DNA of 16,955 bases from QHWK01 sp035315685 (GTDB lineage Bacteria > Acidobacteriota > Vicinamibacteria > Vicinamibacterales > CAVVIG01), in NCBI GenBank assembly GCA_035315685.1, contig DATFXR010000262.1:1-16955 (forward strand), given 5' to 3'. Position numbers and translations under genes: made by a program. Shown piece by piece: positions 16,445 through 16,955 of this stretch. Position 1 is the stretch's first letter, and each line of letters begins with the position of its first letter. Under the pieces are notes generated by a model. It was not told the DNA's origin. It made no database searches and worked only from the letters and a program-made list of their open reading frames with translations.

Positions 16445-16955
16445 TCAGCGGCGTCCGCCGGCGGCGGCGAGCGGAGCGATCTCACGCGCGGTGCGGCCGC
16501 GCGCCAGATCGACCGCGGCGCTGAATCGCTGCATCACGCGATCGCGGTGGCTCTGCGTGTGCAGCTTCAGGTAATCCGATCGCAGCCGCACTTGATCCGG
16601 CGACTGCCAGGACGCGGCGCGGCGGCGGAGATGTGAGGCGTACAGCCATCGGCAGATGGTTTCGACGAGCGGTGACGGCACGCGCAGGACCAGTTCGAGC
16701 GCTGATTTCAAGACCGTGAACAGCCGCCCGCCGACCGTGATCGGCGACGGCGGGGCCGACGCGCAGGTGGCGTTCGGATAGATGCGTTTCACGAACGGGT
16801 TGGCGGCCGCAAAGCTCTCGAGCAGGTCTGCGCCGATGAGCGGCCGGAGGTGAATCACCTGGTTCGCGGTGAACAAATCCTGCTGATCGAGCGCGAGGTG
16901 TGAGTCGGCGACGACGAAGTTGGCGCACACGACACGGCGCCGATGGAGCAGCTTT
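16445..16955 (-). CDS. C-terminal part of a nucleotidyltransferase-like protein, 5' end outside window
   Basis: 169 complete codons including the stop; the frame is open to the window edge (KLLHRRRVV at its beginning), so the gene starts beyond 16955 and the GTG at 16930 is internal. The visible part reads VCANFVVADSHLALDQQDLFTANQVIHLRPLIGADLLESFAAANPFVKRIYPN, then a less conserved helical stretch (GGRLFTVLKSALELVL, LVETICRWLYASHLRRR) and SDYLKLHTQSHRDRVMQRFSAAVDLARG. The VCVNF...L....DLYTA......PL.G.......N.WV...PN pattern resembles the C-terminal region of uncharacterised nucleotidyltransferase-like bacterial proteins. The catalytic part would be upstream and is not seen. First gene of an apparent minus-strand operon with the CBM11-like gene. 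Function tentative. Confidence 0.7.
   Translation of the reverse strand, partial: KLLHRRRVVCANFVVADSHLALDQQDLFTANQVIHLRPLIGADLLESFAAANPFVKRIYPNATCASAPPSPITVGGRLFTVLKSALELVLRVPSPLVETICRWLYASHLRRRAASWQSPDQVRLRSDYLKLHTQSHRDRVMQRFSAAVDLARGRTAREIAPLAAAGGRR

Overview
This is a G+C-rich window (roughly two thirds G+C by eye). Its gene content looks like an Acidobacteriota genome, probably of the Vicinamibacteria type. Pointers are a subtilase with a tryptophan-glycine repeat tail, a MacB/FtsX-type permease without an ATPase partner, a roughly 1000-residue Vps10/BNR-repeat secreted protein, an Abhydrolase_10-type secreted hydrolase, and many exported proteins of unknown role. This assignment comes from family recognition only. 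I see no rRNA, tRNA, CRISPR array, transposase, phage gene or plasmid function.

Layout. Positions 1-2395 (+): the 3' part of an S8 serine peptidase with a 12-unit W-G repeat tail, whose stop codon overlaps the start of a GNAT acetyltransferase; a strong intrinsic terminator closes the pair (2432-2473). Positions 2474-2601 hold an imperfect inverted repeat built from CGCAGAGAT-like units, running into an extended -10 box. Positions 2602-5021 (+): a small exported protein and a large exported alpha/beta hydrolase with an ATGA overlap. Positions 5086-6108 (-): yceI-like and marR-like genes, divergent from a CurA-like NADPH-dependent reductase (6197-7201, +). The gap between marR and the reductase carries a perfect 12-bp palindrome, TTGACATGTCAA, which reads as a -35 box on both strands. 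It is probably the operator of a small redox or xenobiotic-stress regulon. Positions 7310-9799 (+): an orphan MacB-like permease. Positions 9859-14309 (-): a CotH-like atypical kinase candidate and a Vps10/BNR-repeat protein. A 28-bp repeat (25/28 identical) lies directly after the stop codon of both the permease and the Vps10-like gene. Positions 14434-14739 (-): a small exported DUF3761-like protein. Positions 14841-15690 (+): a YpfJ-type zinc metallopeptidase whose first 11 codons lie in a different frame from the rest. Positions 15670-16955 (-): an apparent operon of a partial nucleotidyltransferase-like gene, an exported CBM11/galactose-binding-like protein and a small basic ORF.

Most products are secreted or envelope proteins (proteases, hydrolase, beta-propeller, carbohydrate-binding-like, permease). 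The only clear regulatory unit is marR-yceI facing the reductase. The points most worth following are the W-G repeat subtilase coupled to an acetyltransferase, the CotH-like kinase candidate, the metallopeptidase frameshift, the repeat at two gene 3' ends, and several promoters lying so close to the start codon that the mRNAs may be leaderless.
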